The position numbers and the translations under genes are program-made. From assembly GCA_030448245.1 (NCBI GenBank), contig JAUJNH010000001.1, positions 220,143 through 278,943 of the forward strand: a stretch of 58,801 nt of DNA, in the 5' to 3' direction. Below are positions 45,615-54,286 of this stretch, one piece after another (position 1 is the stretch's first letter; every line of letters starts with the position of its first letter). The notes under the pieces are model-generated. The model ran no database searches. It was not told the origin of the DNA and was given only the letters and a program-made list of their open reading frames with translations. The DNA comes from Acidimicrobiales bacterium (lineage in GTDB: Bacteria > Actinomycetota > Acidimicrobiia > Acidimicrobiales > JAUJNH01).

Positions 45615-46547
45615 GTGAACGACATGGGCTGCGCCGGATCTGAGACGCGGTTGGGGACGAGCGTGGGGTCGGTTCGGTTGCGGAACCCGGTCCTTGCCGC
45701 GTCCGGGACGGCCGGGCACGGGGCCGAGCTGCATGCCTACGTCGACCTCTCCGCGCTTGGTGGTGTGGTGGTGAAGTCGCTGAGCGCCGAGCCCTGGCCG
45801 GGGAACCCCCCGCCGCGGGTCCACGGGGCCGGACCCGGGATGGTGAACGCCGTCGGGCTGCAGGGACCTGGGGTGGGGGCCTGGGTCGAGCACGAGCTGC
45901 CGGGGCTCCGCCGGGCCGGCGCCACCGTCGTCGCCTCGATCTGGGGTCACACGATCGAGGCGTACCGGTCGGCGGCCGACCTCCTGGCCGGCGTGCCCGG
46001 CATCACCGCCGTCGAGGTGAACCTGAGCTGCCCCAACCTCGACGGTGGCCACCTGTTCGCCCACGACCCCGCGGCGACGGCAGCCGCCATCGAGGGGGCG
46101 GCCGGCTCGGGACTGCCGCGGTGGGCCAAGCTGAGCCCGAACACCGACCGGCTGGTCGAGGTGGCGGCCGCCGCCCGGGAGGCGGGTGCCGAGGCGGTGG
46201 TGGTGGCGAACACCGTGCTCGGCATGGTCGTCGACGTGGAACGTTCCCGTCCTGTGCTCGCCAACGGCCGAGGTGGCCTCTCCGGACCCGCCATCCACGC
46301 CGTGTCGGTGCGGGCCGTGTGGGACGTGCACGCCGCCCACCCCGACCTGCCGATCGTGGGCGTCGGCGGGGTGCGGAACGCGGCCACCGCCATCGAGCTG
46401 CTGCAGGCCGGGGCGAGCGCAGTCGAGGTCGGGACGGCGACGCTCCTCGACCCGCGAGCCACGGCCAAGGTGCTGGCCGGCGTCGAGCGGTGGCTGGTCG
46501 ACCACGGCACCACGGCGGCGGCCCTGGTAGGCAGGGCCCATGGCTGA
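45615..46547 (+). CDS. pyrD: Dihydroorotate dehydrogenase (class 1B-like)
   Basis: From GTG 45615, 310 residues. FMN-barrel enzyme: GSVRLRNPVLAASGT, LGGVVVKSLSAEPWPGNPPPR, the GMVNAVGLQGPG loop, VEVNLSCPNLDGG with the active-site Cys, VVVANTVLGM, and IVGVGGVRNAATAIELLQAGA at the phosphate site. It resembles class 1B, which in other bacteria uses PyrK as electron-transfer partner, but no pyrK is between carB and pyrD. The start is uncertain: GTG 45615 lies 10 nt after GAACCT; ATG 45624 is an alternative. Its end overlaps the pyrF ATG. Confidence 0.93.
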   Translation: MNDMGCAGSETRLGTSVGSVRLRNPVLAASGTAGHGAELHAYVDLSALGGVVVKSLSAEPWPGNPPPRVHGAGPGMVNAVGLQGPGVGAWVEHELPGLRRAGATVVASIWGHTIEAYRSAADLLAGVPGITAVEVNLSCPNLDGGHLFAHDPAATAAAIEGAAGSGLPRWAKLSPNTDRLVEVAAAAREAGAEAVVVANTVLGMVVDVERSRPVLANGRGGLSGPAIHAVSVRAVWDVHAAHPDLPIVGVGGVRNAATAIELLQAGASAVEVGTATLLDPRATAKVLAGVERWLVDHGTTAAALVGRAHG

Positions 46548-47241
46548 GGTCCCGGACGAGGTTCGCAACCGCCTGGCGCTCGTCCTCGACGTCGACGACC
46601 TGGTCGAAGCCACCCGCATGGCCCGCGAGCTGCAACCGTGGTTCGGCGTGGCCAAGGTCGGCCTCGAGCTGTTCAGCGCCGCCGGCCCGGACGCGGTGGT
46701 GGGCCTCGCCGACCTCGGCTTCACCGTGTTCGTCGACCTGAAGCTGTGCGACATCCCGACGACGGTGGCGCGGGCCGCCCGGGTGCTCGGCGGACTCGGG
46801 GCCGGCTACCTCACCATGCACGCCTTTGGTGGCCCGGTGATGCTCCGGGCCGGCGCCGAGGCGCTGGCCGAGGGGGCGGCCGGTGCCGAGCTGCCACCCC
46901 CCACCGCGCTGGCCGTCACCATCCTGACCAGCGACGCCGGCGTGCCGCCGCACGTGCTGGGCAGCCGCGTGCGCACCGCCCTCGAGAGCGGCTGCGGCGG
47001 CATCGTCTGCGCGGCAGCCGACGTCGCCGAAGCCAAGCGGCTCGGCCCGCGCCTCATCGCCGCCGTCCCCGGGATCCGTCTTCCGGGGGCCGACGCCGAC
47101 GATCAGGCCCGGGCCGCGACGCCCCAGGCGGCGGTGGCCCACGGGGCCGACCTCCTCGTCGTGGGGCGCACGGTGACCCGAGCCCACGACCGGTGCGAGG
47201 CGGCTGCAGCCGTGGCCGCTGCGGTCGCCGCCGGTGCTTGA
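46540..47241 (+). CDS. pyrF: Orotidine 5'-phosphate decarboxylase
   Basis: 233 residues. LALVLDVDDLVEA at the first strand, FGVAKVGLELFSAAG, the catalytic DLKLCDIPTTV (Asp-x-Lys and the second Asp present; the usual His/Phe between is Cys), TMHAFGG, and VGRTVTRA at the phosphate site. It belongs to the E. coli-type subfamily and makes UMP. ATG 46540 overlaps the pyrD stop. A hairpin and the mihF promoter follow. Confidence 0.95.
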   Translation: MAEVPDEVRNRLALVLDVDDLVEATRMARELQPWFGVAKVGLELFSAAGPDAVVGLADLGFTVFVDLKLCDIPTTVARAARVLGGLGAGYLTMHAFGGPVMLRAGAEALAEGAAGAELPPPTALAVTILTSDAGVPPHVLGSRVRTALESGCGGIVCAAADVAEAKRLGPRLIAAVPGIRLPGADADDQARAATPQAAVAHGADLLVVGRTVTRAHDRCEAAAAVAAAVAAGA

Positions 47242-47253
47242 ACGTTCCCGGTT

Positions 47254-47270
47254 CGCGACCCCGGGTCGCG
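47254..47270 (+). terminator. Hairpin at the end of the pyr operon
   Basis: CGCGACCC (47254-47261), C, GGGTCGCG (47263-47270) lies 12 bp after the pyrF stop and 15 bp before the mihF TAGTGT element. No T-tract. Confidence 0.45.
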
Positions 47271-47284
47271 TTCGATCCACTCGC

Positions 47285-47290
47285 TAGTGT
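47285..47290 (+). promoter_or_regulatory. TAGTGT -10-like element of mihF
   Basis: TAGTGT ends 8 nt before ATG 47299. It overlaps an alternative in-frame GTG at 47287, which argues for ATG 47299. Confidence 0.5.
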
Positions 47291-47298
47291 CCCCGCCC

Positions 47299-47622
47299 AT
47301 GCCGCAGCCGCCGCCAATCTCGCCAGAGGCTCGGGCCGCCGCCCTTGAGAAGGCTGCCGCCGCACGGCGCCAGCGGGCCGAGATCAAGGAGAAGCTGAAG
47401 ATGGGCAGCGTAACGCTGCCCGAGCTCTTCGACCAGGTGGGCGACGAGACGGTCGCCAAGATGAAGGTCCTCACGGTCCTCGAGAGCCTTCCCGGTCTCG
47501 GCAAGGTGAAGGCCCGGCGGCTGATGGAGGAGGTGGGGATCGCCGAGACCCGCAGGGTGCAGGGCCTCGGCGCCAACCAGCGCAAGACCCTCCTCGAACG
47601 CTTGGAGCGCTCCGGCTCGTGA
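47299..47622 (+). CDS. mihF: Actinobacterial integration host factor (MihF)
   Basis: 107 residues. After a Pro-rich start comes the basic helix (EARAAALEKAAAARRQRAEI) and the conserved region with VLTVLESLPGLGKVKARRLMEEVGI, which contains a helix-hairpin-helix-like DNA-binding motif typical of actinobacterial IHF. This nucleoid protein is unrelated to proteobacterial IHF and its gene usually precedes gmk in Actinobacteria, as here. It bends DNA and is essential in mycobacteria. The stop overlaps the gmk GTG as GTGA. Confidence 0.95.
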   Translation: MPQPPPISPEARAAALEKAAAARRQRAEIKEKLKMGSVTLPELFDQVGDETVAKMKVLTVLESLPGLGKVKARRLMEEVGIAETRRVQGLGANQRKTLLERLERSGS

Positions 47623-48164
47623 TCTTCGTGCTCTCCGGCCCTGGCGGGGTCGGGAAGGGCACGGTGGTGCAAAGGCTGCTGGAGGTCGACCCGCACCTGC
47701 GGCTGAGCCGGTCCTGGACGACGCGGCCGAGGCGCCCGGGCGAGGACGAGGACGCCTACACCTTCGTCGACGGGCCCACCTTCGAGGCCCACCTGGCCCG
47801 CGGAGGCTTCCTCGAGTTCGACGAGTTCCTCGGCAACCTCTACGGCACCCCGGTCCCCGACACGCTCGACGACCTCGACCACGACCTGCTCCTCGAGATC
47901 AACGTGCAGGGCGCCGAGCAGGTCCGCCGCCACCAGCCCAACGCCCTCGTGGTGCTCCTCGTGGCGCCCAGCCGGGAGGTCCAGGAGGCGCGCCTGCGGG
48001 CCCGCGGCGACGACGACGAGCACGTCGCCCAGCGGCTGGCGATCGCCGAGACCGAGGAGGTCAAGGGTCGGGCCCTCGCCGACGCGGTGATCGTCAACGA
48101 CGACCTCGGCCGGGCCGTCGCCGAGGTGACTGGTATCATCGCCCAGCGCCGAACCGGCCGCTGA
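47619..48164 (+). CDS. gmk: Guanylate kinase
   Basis: 181 residues. P-loop VLSGPGGVGKGT, the GMP-binding SRSWTTRPRRPGEDEDAYTF, the FLEFDEFLGNLYGTP loop, and LLEINVQGAEQVRR. It converts GMP to GDP. GTG 47619 overlaps the mihF stop. The rpoZ promoter-like TATCAT lies inside its 3' end. Confidence 0.96.
   Translation: MIFVLSGPGGVGKGTVVQRLLEVDPHLRLSRSWTTRPRRPGEDEDAYTFVDGPTFEAHLARGGFLEFDEFLGNLYGTPVPDTLDDLDHDLLLEINVQGAEQVRRHQPNALVVLLVAPSREVQEARLRARGDDDEHVAQRLAIAETEEVKGRALADAVIVNDDLGRAVAEVTGIIAQRRTGR
48134..48139 (+). promoter_or_regulatory. TATCAT -10-like element for rpoZ inside gmk
   Basis: TATCAT lies 43 nt before rpoZ ATG 48183, within gmk codons. rpoZ itself has a good ribosome binding site (AGGAGA, 48168-48173), so this would be a leadered transcript. 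Confidence 0.4.
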
Positions 48165-48182
48165 CCCAGGAGACCCCCCGCC

Positions 48183-48461
48183 ATGGCCGCTCTGCGCCGC
48201 CCCTCACTGATCGACCCGCCGATCGAAGAGCTCCTCGACCGGGTCGACTCGAAGTTCACCCTGGTCACCCTCTCGGCCCGCCGGGCCCGCGAGGTGAACA
48301 GCTACTTCAACCAGCTGTCCGAGGGGCTCGGGTCGATCGTCCCGCCCCAGGTGGCCTCGGTCAGCCGCAAGCCGCTGTCGATCGCCCTCGAAGAGGTGGC
48401 CGAGGGCAAGATCGTCTACGCCCGGCGGCCCCCCGCCGACGAAGAGGTCGACGAGGCGTAG
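48183..48461 (+). CDS. rpoZ: RNA polymerase omega subunit
   Basis: 92 residues. It has PSLIDPPIEELLDRVDSKFTLV, LSARRAREVNSYFNQLSEG and the KPLSIALEEVAEGKI segment typical of actinobacterial omega. It helps assemble RNA polymerase. ATG 48183 follows AGGAGA with a 9-nt spacer. coaBC begins 13 bp later. Confidence 0.95.
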   Translation: MAALRRPSLIDPPIEELLDRVDSKFTLVTLSARRAREVNSYFNQLSEGLGSIVPPQVASVSRKPLSIALEEVAEGKIVYARRPPADEEVDEA

Positions 48462-48474
48462 CCCGTCGTCGCCC

Positions 48475-49671
48475 GTGGGAGCGCTCGCCGGCAGGCATGT
48501 CGTGCTCGGGGTGGCGGGAGGGATCGCCGCCTACAAGGCGGTCGAGGTGTGCCGGCGGCTGAGCGACGCGGGGGCGCTGGTCAGCCCCGTGCTGACCGCC
48601 GAGGCGCAGCGTTTCGTGACCCCGCTCACCTTCAGCGCCCTGGCGGCCGAGCCGGCGCGCACCTCGTTGTGGGATGGGCCCGAGGCCAGCCCGCACACCC
48701 TCCTCGGCCAGCGCTCCGCCCTGGTCGTCGTGGCCCCGGCCACGGCCCGGCTCCTCGCCGCCTACGCCGCCGGCCTCTCGGACGACCTGCTGACGGCCAC
48801 GCTGCTGGTGGCCCGCGGCCCCGTGCTCGTGTGCCCGGCGATGCACACCGAGATGTGGGAGCACCCGGCCATCCGGGCCAACGTGGCCACCCTGGCCGCC
48901 CGGGGCGTCCACGTGCTGGAGCCCGCCGAGGGCCCCCTGGCCGCCGGCGACCTGGGGCCGGGCCGGTTGCGAGAGCCCGAGGAGGTGGTGACCGCGGCCG
49001 AGCGGATCCTGCGGGCGACGGCGTCCCTGTCGGGGCGCACCGTCGTCGTCACCGCAGGGGGCACCAGGGAGGCCATCGACCCCGTGCGCTTCCTCGGCAA
49101 CCGCAGCAGTGGCAGGCAGGGCCATGCGGTGGCCGACGCACTGGCGGCCCGGGGCGCCGACGTGCACCTGGTGACCACCGCTGACCGCCCGGTGGCGGGC
49201 GGCGTGCGCGTCGAGCGGGTCGATTCGGCGGCCGAGATGGAGGCGGCCGTCCTGGGCCTCGCCCCCTCGGCCGACGCCGTGGTGATGGCCGCGGCCGTGG
49301 CCGACTTCCGGCCCAAGGCCGTGGCCCCTTCGAAGCTGAAGAAGGACAGCGGCATGCCCGAGGTCGTCCTCGAGCCGACGACCGACATCCTGGCCGAGCT
49401 CGGCCGGCGGAAGCAGCCCGGCCAGGTGCTCGTGGGCTTCGCCGCCGAAACCGAGGACCTGGTGGCCAACGCCACCGCCAAGCTGCAGCGCAAGCGCCTC
49501 GACCTGGTCGTGGCCAACGACGTCGGCGCGCCCGGCGCCGGCTTCGAGCACGACACCAACGCCGTGACCCTGGTTGCTGCCGACGGCACCGTTCGGACGC
49601 TGGGGCTCCGCTCGAAGCAGGCCGTGGCCGAGGCGCTCGCCGACGAGATCACCGCGCTGCTCGGCCAGTAG
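48475..49671 (+). CDS. coaBC: Bifunctional phosphopantothenoylcysteine decarboxylase / phosphopantothenate-cysteine ligase
   Basis: 398 residues. The N-terminal CoaC flavoprotein half has VVLGVAGGIAAYKAVEVCRRL, the VVVAPATARLLA loop and CPAMHTEMWEHPA. The C-terminal CoaB half begins near residue 180 with RTVVVTAGGTREAIDPVRFLGNRSSG (split here by sense: TAGGTREAIDPVRFL, then NRSSG), AAAVADFRP, KLKK and VGFAAETED. It carries out two steps of coenzyme A synthesis. GTG 48475 begins at the conserved first strand. Confidence 0.95.
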   Translation: MGALAGRHVVLGVAGGIAAYKAVEVCRRLSDAGALVSPVLTAEAQRFVTPLTFSALAAEPARTSLWDGPEASPHTLLGQRSALVVVAPATARLLAAYAAGLSDDLLTATLLVARGPVLVCPAMHTEMWEHPAIRANVATLAARGVHVLEPAEGPLAAGDLGPGRLREPEEVVTAAERILRATASLSGRTVVVTAGGTREAIDPVRFLGNRSSGRQGHAVADALAARGADVHLVTTADRPVAGGVRVERVDSAAEMEAAVLGLAPSADAVVMAAAVADFRPKAVAPSKLKKDSGMPEVVLEPTTDILAELGRRKQPGQVLVGFAAETEDLVANATAKLQRKRLDLVVANDVGAPGAGFEHDTNAVTLVAADGTVRTLGLRSKQAVAEALADEITALLGQ

Positions 49672-49710
49672 TGGCGGCCCGGGCGTCGACCCTGCGAACC
49701 TCGGTGGGCC

Positions 49711-50907
49711 ATGACCTCTCACACGTTCACGTCCGAATCGGTGACCGAAGGCCATCCCGACAAGATGGCCGACCAGATCTCCGACGCCGTGCTCGACGCC
49801 ATCCTCGACGAGGACCCCAGCGGCCGGGTGGCCTGCGAGACGCTGCTGACCACCGGCCTCGTCGTGGTGGCCGGTGAGATCACCACGTCCGCCTACGTCG
49901 ACATCCCCAACCTGGTGCGCAGGACCGTCCTCGACATCGGCTACGACGACGCCGCCTACGGGATCGACGGCACCACCTGCGGGGTGATCACCTCGATCGA
50001 CGAGCAGAGCCCGGACATCGCCCAGGGCGTCGACACCGCCTACGAGGTCCAGAAGGGCACCAGCGGCGAGGACATCCTCAACAGCCAGGGCGCCGGCGAC
50101 CAGGGGATGATGTTCGGCTACGCCACCGACGAGACCGACGACCTCATGCCCCTGCCCATCTGGCTGGCTCACCGGCTGGCCCAGCGGCTGGCCCAGGTGC
50201 GCAAGGCCGGCGTGCTCGGCTACCTGCGCCCCGACGCCAAGACCCAGGTCACCTTCGAGTACGACGACGACGGCAGGCCCACCCGGCTGAGGACGGTGCT
50301 CATCTCCACCCAGCACGACCCTGGCATCGACTTCGAGGTGCTCCTCAAGCCCGACCTGAAGGACCACGTGATCAGCCCGCTCGTGCCCGACGCCTTCAAG
50401 GGCGACGACTACGAGGTGCTGTGCAACCCGACCGGGAACTTCGTGCTGGGCGGCCCCCACGCCGACACCGGGCTCACCGGCCGCAAGATCATCGTCGACA
50501 CCTACGGCGGCGCCGCCCGTCACGGCGGCGGCGCCTTTTCCGGCAAGGACCCGTCGAAGGTGGACCGATCGGCCGCCTACGCCGCCCGGTGGGTGGCCAA
50601 GCACGTGGTGGCCTGCGGCGCGGCCCGCCGCTGCGAGATCCAGGTGGCCTACGCCATCGGCGTGGCCCAGCCCGTGTCGATCATGGTCGCGACCTTCGGC
50701 ACCGAGCAGGTCGACCCGGCCCGCATCGAGGCGATGATCCACGAGGTCTTCGACCTGCGGCCCGCCGCCATCATCCGCGACCTCGACCTGCGCCGCCCGA
50801 TCTACCGCAAGACGGCGGCGTACGGCCACTTCGGCCGGTCCGACAAGGAGTTCACCTGGGAGCACGTGAACCGCCTCGACGACGTGAAGTCGGCGTTGGG
50901 CCTGTAG
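49711..50907 (+). CDS. metK: S-adenosylmethionine synthase
   Basis: 398 residues. [21 protein letters not shown] at the start has the ATP-binding His, [13 protein letters not shown] and the [16 protein letters not shown] motif follow, and [22 protein letters not shown] is the P-loop-like motif (read as GGGAFSGKD with the conserved Lys and Asp). Length fits the family. ATG 49711 begins the conserved N-terminus; a weak GAACCT lies 9 nt upstream. Confidence 0.97.
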   Translation: MTSHTFTSESVTEGHPDKMADQISDAVLDAILDEDPSGRVACETLLTTGLVVVAGEITTSAYVDIPNLVRRTVLDIGYDDAAYGIDGTTCGVITSIDEQSPDIAQGVDTAYEVQKGTSGEDILNSQGAGDQGMMFGYATDETDDLMPLPIWLAHRLAQRLAQVRKAGVLGYLRPDAKTQVTFEYDDDGRPTRLRTVLISTQHDPGIDFEVLLKPDLKDHVISPLVPDAFKGDDYEVLCNPTGNFVLGGPHADTGLTGRKIIVDTYGGAARHGGGAFSGKDPSKVDRSAAYAARWVAKHVVACGAARRCEIQVAYAIGVAQPVSIMVATFGTEQVDPARIEAMIHEVFDLRPAAIIRDLDLRRPIYRKTAAYGHFGRSDKEFTWEHVNRLDDVKSALGL

Positions 50908-50963
50908 CCCCGGGCGGCGGGACCGGTCCGCACTGAGTGTGATGAGAGGCCAGCGGGTTCGGC

Positions 50964-50969
50964 CAGGAT
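50964..50969 (+). promoter_or_regulatory. CAGGAT -10-like element of priA
   Basis: CAGGAT, then 6 nt (cgggag), then GTG 50976: a leaderless spacing with the CANNNT variant. Confidence 0.45.
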
Positions 50970-50975
50970 CGGGAG

Positions 50976-52706
50976 GTGGAGCCGCGGGTGGTGAGCGTGG
51001 TGGTGCACGAGGGGGGACGGGGCAAGCCGTTCGACTACCTGGTGCCCGCCGAGCTGGCCGAGCGGGTGCGGGTGGGCACGATGGTGCGGGTCGACCTGGC
51101 CGGGCGGCGGCTGGGCGGGTGGGTGGTGGCCGACGGGGTCGAGCCGCCGCCGGGCAAGGTGCTGCGGCCGTTGGCCGGCGTCCGGGGCATAGGCCCCGAC
51201 GCCGACCTGGTCGAGCTGGCACGGTGGGCCGGGTGGCGGTGGGCGGGGCGGTGGTCGCACTTCCTCGGCACCGCGTCGCCGGAACGGGTCGTGAACGAGC
51301 TCCCGCCGCCGGCACCCGCGCCGCCACCCATGGCGGCGGTCGCGGCCGGCGGCGCGGGGGTGCTGGCGGCCGAGGCGCTGGCCAACGGGCCCGCGGTGGT
51401 GCGGCTGGCTCCGTCGGCCGACGGCTTTGACGTGGTGGCCGAGGCCGCCCGGCGGGGGCCGGCGCTCGTCGTCTGCCCGTCGACCGCCACGGCGGGAGCG
51501 GTGGCCCGCCGTCTCCGCCGGGCCGGGCAGCCCGTCGCGCTGGTTCCGGGCGAGTGGGCCGCGGCTGCGGCCGGCGGCCGGACGGTGGTGGGGGCTCGAG
51601 CGGCGGCGTTCGCCCCGGCGCCAGGGATCCGCACCATCGTGGTGCTGGACGCCCACGACGAGGCCCACCGCTCGGAGGCTTCGCCGACGTGGTCGGCGGC
51701 GACGGTGGCCGAGGAGCGGGCCCGGCGGGCTGGCGTGCCCTGCGCCCTGGTGTCGCCCTGCCCCCCGGTCGAGCTGCTGGCCGGGCGCCGCCTCGTCACC
51801 CCGCCCCGGGCCGAGGAGCGGGCCGGCTGGGCCGTGCTCGACGTCGTCGACCGCCGCTCCGACGACCCTCGCGAGGGCCTGTGGTCACCCCGCCTGGTCG
51901 ACCTGGTGCGGCGGTCGGAGCGGGTCGTGTGCGTGCTCAACCGCAAGGGCCGGGCCCGGCTGCTGGTGTGCCGGACCTGCCGCGAGGTCACCCGCTGCGA
52001 GCGGTGCGGGGCGGCGGCGGCCGAGGAGGCCGACGGGCTCACCTGTCCCCGTTGCGGGCTGGGGCGGCCCCGGATGTGCCAGGTCGACGGGTCGGCGGCG
52101 CTCGCCGCCATCCGGGTCGGCGTCACCCGGGCGGCCGAGGAGCTGGCCAAGCTGGCCGGCCGTCCCGTGGCCGAGGTCACCGGCGCCACCGCCGACCTGC
52201 CGGCGGACGAGGTGCTGATCGGCACCGAGGCCGTGCTCCACCGGGTCAACAGGGCAGACGCCGTCTGCTTCGTCGAGGTGGACCAGGAGCTGCTCGCCCC
52301 CCGAGTCGGCGCCGCCGAGCAGGCGCTCGCCCTGCTCGCCCGGGCCGCCCGTCTCGTCGGGCCTCGCTCGGGCGGTGGCCGGGTCCTGGTACAGACCCGC
52401 CTGCCCCGCCACCCGGCCGTGCTGGGCGCGCTCCACGGCGACCCGGGCCGGCTGGCCGACGAAGAGTGGCCGGTGCGCGAGGCCCTGGCCTTCCCTCCCT
52501 GCGCGGCGGTGGCCCGGATCAGCGGCGCCGCCGCCGAGGCCTTCATCGCGGCCCTGGCCGCCCGGTCCGACGTGGAGGTGGGCGACCCCGCCGAGGGCCG
52601 CTGGCTGGTCCGCGCGGCCGCCACCACGGCCCTGTGCAACGCGCTCGCCGCCACACCGCGCCCGGCGGGCCGCCTCCGGGTCGAGGTCGACCCACCACGC
52701 CTGTAG
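50976..52706 (+). CDS. priA: Primosomal protein N' (PriA), helicase-dead actinobacterial type
   Basis: 576 residues, shorter than E. coli PriA (732). The N-terminal DNA-binding domain has GKPFDYLVPAELAERVRVG and GTMVRVDLAGRRLGGWVV. The Walker A region is degenerate (RLAPSADGFDV in place of GVTGSGKT), and the DEEH-like box is LDAHDEAH. The zinc-binding cysteines are present (CRTCREVTRCERC, LTCPRC). Actinobacterial PriA is known to have lost helicase motifs while keeping a role in replication restart; this fits. GTG 50976 is supported by CAGGAT. It overlaps nothing and ends 72 bp before the LLM gene. Confidence 0.92.
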   Translation: MEPRVVSVVVHEGGRGKPFDYLVPAELAERVRVGTMVRVDLAGRRLGGWVVADGVEPPPGKVLRPLAGVRGIGPDADLVELARWAGWRWAGRWSHFLGTASPERVVNELPPPAPAPPPMAAVAAGGAGVLAAEALANGPAVVRLAPSADGFDVVAEAARRGPALVVCPSTATAGAVARRLRRAGQPVALVPGEWAAAAAGGRTVVGARAAAFAPAPGIRTIVVLDAHDEAHRSEASPTWSAATVAEERARRAGVPCALVSPCPPVELLAGRRLVTPPRAEERAGWAVLDVVDRRSDDPREGLWSPRLVDLVRRSERVVCVLNRKGRARLLVCRTCREVTRCERCGAAAAEEADGLTCPRCGLGRPRMCQVDGSAALAAIRVGVTRAAEELAKLAGRPVAEVTGATADLPADEVLIGTEAVLHRVNRADAVCFVEVDQELLAPRVGAAEQALALLARAARLVGPRSGGGRVLVQTRLPRHPAVLGALHGDPGRLADEEWPVREALAFPPCAAVARISGAAAEAFIAALAARSDVEVGDPAEGRWLVRAAATTALCNALAATPRPAGRLRVEVDPPRL

Positions 52707-52766
52707 GACGGAGGGGACCGGTACGCCCCGGCCGCCGCGGCTGGCGCCGGGCGAGGATCCCGCTCC

Positions 52767-52772
52767 TAGGGT
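52767..52772 (+). promoter_or_regulatory. TAGGGT -10-like element of the LLM gene
   Basis: TAGGGT, then 6 nt (cgggtc), then GTG 52779: exact leaderless spacing. Confidence 0.6.
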
Positions 52773-52778
52773 CGGGTC

Positions 52779-53756
52779 GTGCTCCGGCTCAGCGTGCTCG
52801 ACCAGTCGCCCGTCTCGAGCGGATCGACGGCGGCCGACGCCCTCAGGGAGACCGTTGCCCTGGCCCAGGCCACTGAGAGGCTCGGCTACTCGCGCTACTG
52901 GCTGGCTGAGCACCACGGGTCGCCCGGCCTCGCCGGCTGCGCTCCCGAGGTGCTCGTGGCCCGGGTGGCGGCCGCCACCTCGACCATGCGAGTCGGTGCT
53001 GGCGGCGTCCTGCTCTCCCACTACAGCCCGCGGAAGGTGGCCGAGACCTTCGGGGTGCTGTCGGCGCTGTTCCCCGGCCGCATCGACCTGGGGATCGGCC
53101 GGGCCGACGGCGCGTCGCCGGCCGTCGCCGCCGCCCTCCAGCAGGGCGTCGAAGGCGGGGGGGACGCCTTTGGCCGCAAGCTCGTGACCCTGCTCGCCGA
53201 CGTCACCACCAGCGGGACCGCCGCCGCAGGAGGTGTCGAGCGACCCGACGTGTGGCTGCTGGCCTCGAGCTCCGACGGGGCGGCCGCCGCGGCCACCCTC
53301 GGCCTGCCCCTGTGCTTCGCCCACTTCATCTCCACCGGCTACGGGCCGCAGATCGTGGCGAGGTACCGCAGAACGTTCCAGCCGGCTGGGGTCCGCGAGT
53401 GGTCCGAGGCCACCGTGGCGGTCGCCGTCATCTGCGCCGACACCGACGGCGAGGCTGAGCGGCTGGCCGCCAGCGCCGACGTGTGGCGGCTGGGTGCGGA
53501 GGAGGGCCGAGGGCCGGTCCCCACGGCCGAGGAGGCCGCGGCCCGCCTCCGCACCCCGTTGGACAAGGCGAAGATCGCCCAGAACCGCAAGGGCCTGATC
53601 GTCGGTGGACCCCAGCGGGTGGCCGACGCGCTGTGGGCCCTGGGCGTCGACTTCGACGCCGAGGAGCTGGTCGTCCTGACCGTCTGCCACGACCCCGGGG
53701 CACGCCGGCGCTCCTACGAGCTCCTCGCCGAGGCCTTCGAGCTGGCCGGCCGCTAA
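52779..53756 (+). CDS. LLM class flavin-dependent oxidoreductase (MsnO8-like)
   Basis: A 325-residue luciferase-like monooxygenase homolog. LSVLDQSPVSSGST at the start, YWLAEHHGSPGLAGCAPEVL, VGAGGVLLSHYSPRKVAE, and LFPGRIDLGIGRADG are typical of the YhbW/MsnO8-like group. It would use FMN (or F420) on an unknown substrate. Its last four bases overlap the convergent rRNA-methyltransferase gene end (CTAA). Confidence 0.9.
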   Translation: MLRLSVLDQSPVSSGSTAADALRETVALAQATERLGYSRYWLAEHHGSPGLAGCAPEVLVARVAAATSTMRVGAGGVLLSHYSPRKVAETFGVLSALFPGRIDLGIGRADGASPAVAAALQQGVEGGGDAFGRKLVTLLADVTTSGTAAAGGVERPDVWLLASSSDGAAAAATLGLPLCFAHFISTGYGPQIVARYRRTFQPAGVREWSEATVAVAVICADTDGEAERLAASADVWRLGAEEGRGPVPTAEEAAARLRTPLDKAKIAQNRKGLIVGGPQRVADALWALGVDFDAEELVVLTVCHDPGARRRSYELLAEAFELAGR

Positions 53757-54286
53757 GGACCGGCCCACTCCCGGCGGCGGCACTCGGCCAGGGCGATCCC
53801 GGTGGCCACGGCCACGTTGAGGCTGCCGACCTTGCCCGGCTGGGGCAGGTAGGCGGCGGCGTCGCAGGCCGCCAGCACGGCCGCCGACAGGCCCTTGTCC
53901 TCGTTGCCAACCACGAGGCACAGGTCGGCCGCCAGGGCCGCCTCGTGCAGCGGCGCCGCTCCCTCGCACAGCTCCAGCGCCACCGGCCGCAGCCCTTCGG
54001 CCCGGGCCGCGTCCACCGCCTCGAGCGTCGTCATCCCGTGGTGCCACTCGAGCAGCCGCTCGGTGCCCATCGACACCTTCCGCACGGCGGGGTGGTGGGG
54101 CGTGGCCGAGGGGCCGGCCAGCCACACCTGCTCGAGCCCGAGGGCGGCGGCGGTGCGCAGGATCGAGCCCACGTTGAAGGGGCCGGCGACGCCGTCGAGG
54201 ATCAGGCCGAGCCGGACGGCGGTGGCCCGCCGCCACTCCCGGTTGAGCCGCTTCACCTCGACATCCCGCAGCTGGCGGCCACTCAT
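53753..54286 (-). CDS. TrmH/SpoU-family RNA 2'-O-methyltransferase
   Basis: 177 residues, the small SPOUT type. LILDGVAGPFNVGSILRTAA is motif 1, LCLVVGNEDKGLS motif 2, and LPQPGKVGSLNVAVATGIAL motif 3, forming the knotted SAM site. It lacks the N-terminal substrate-binding domain of larger SpoU proteins. It probably methylates a tRNA or rRNA ribose. Its ATG overlaps the stop of the upstream rsmC-like gene (ATGA), so the two RNA-modification genes are coupled. Confidence 0.93.
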   Translation of the reverse strand: MSGRQLRDVEVKRLNREWRRATAVRLGLILDGVAGPFNVGSILRTAAALGLEQVWLAGPSATPHHPAVRKVSMGTERLLEWHHGMTTLEAVDAARAEGLRPVALELCEGAAPLHEAALAADLCLVVGNEDKGLSAAVLAACDAAAYLPQPGKVGSLNVAVATGIALAECRRREWAGP

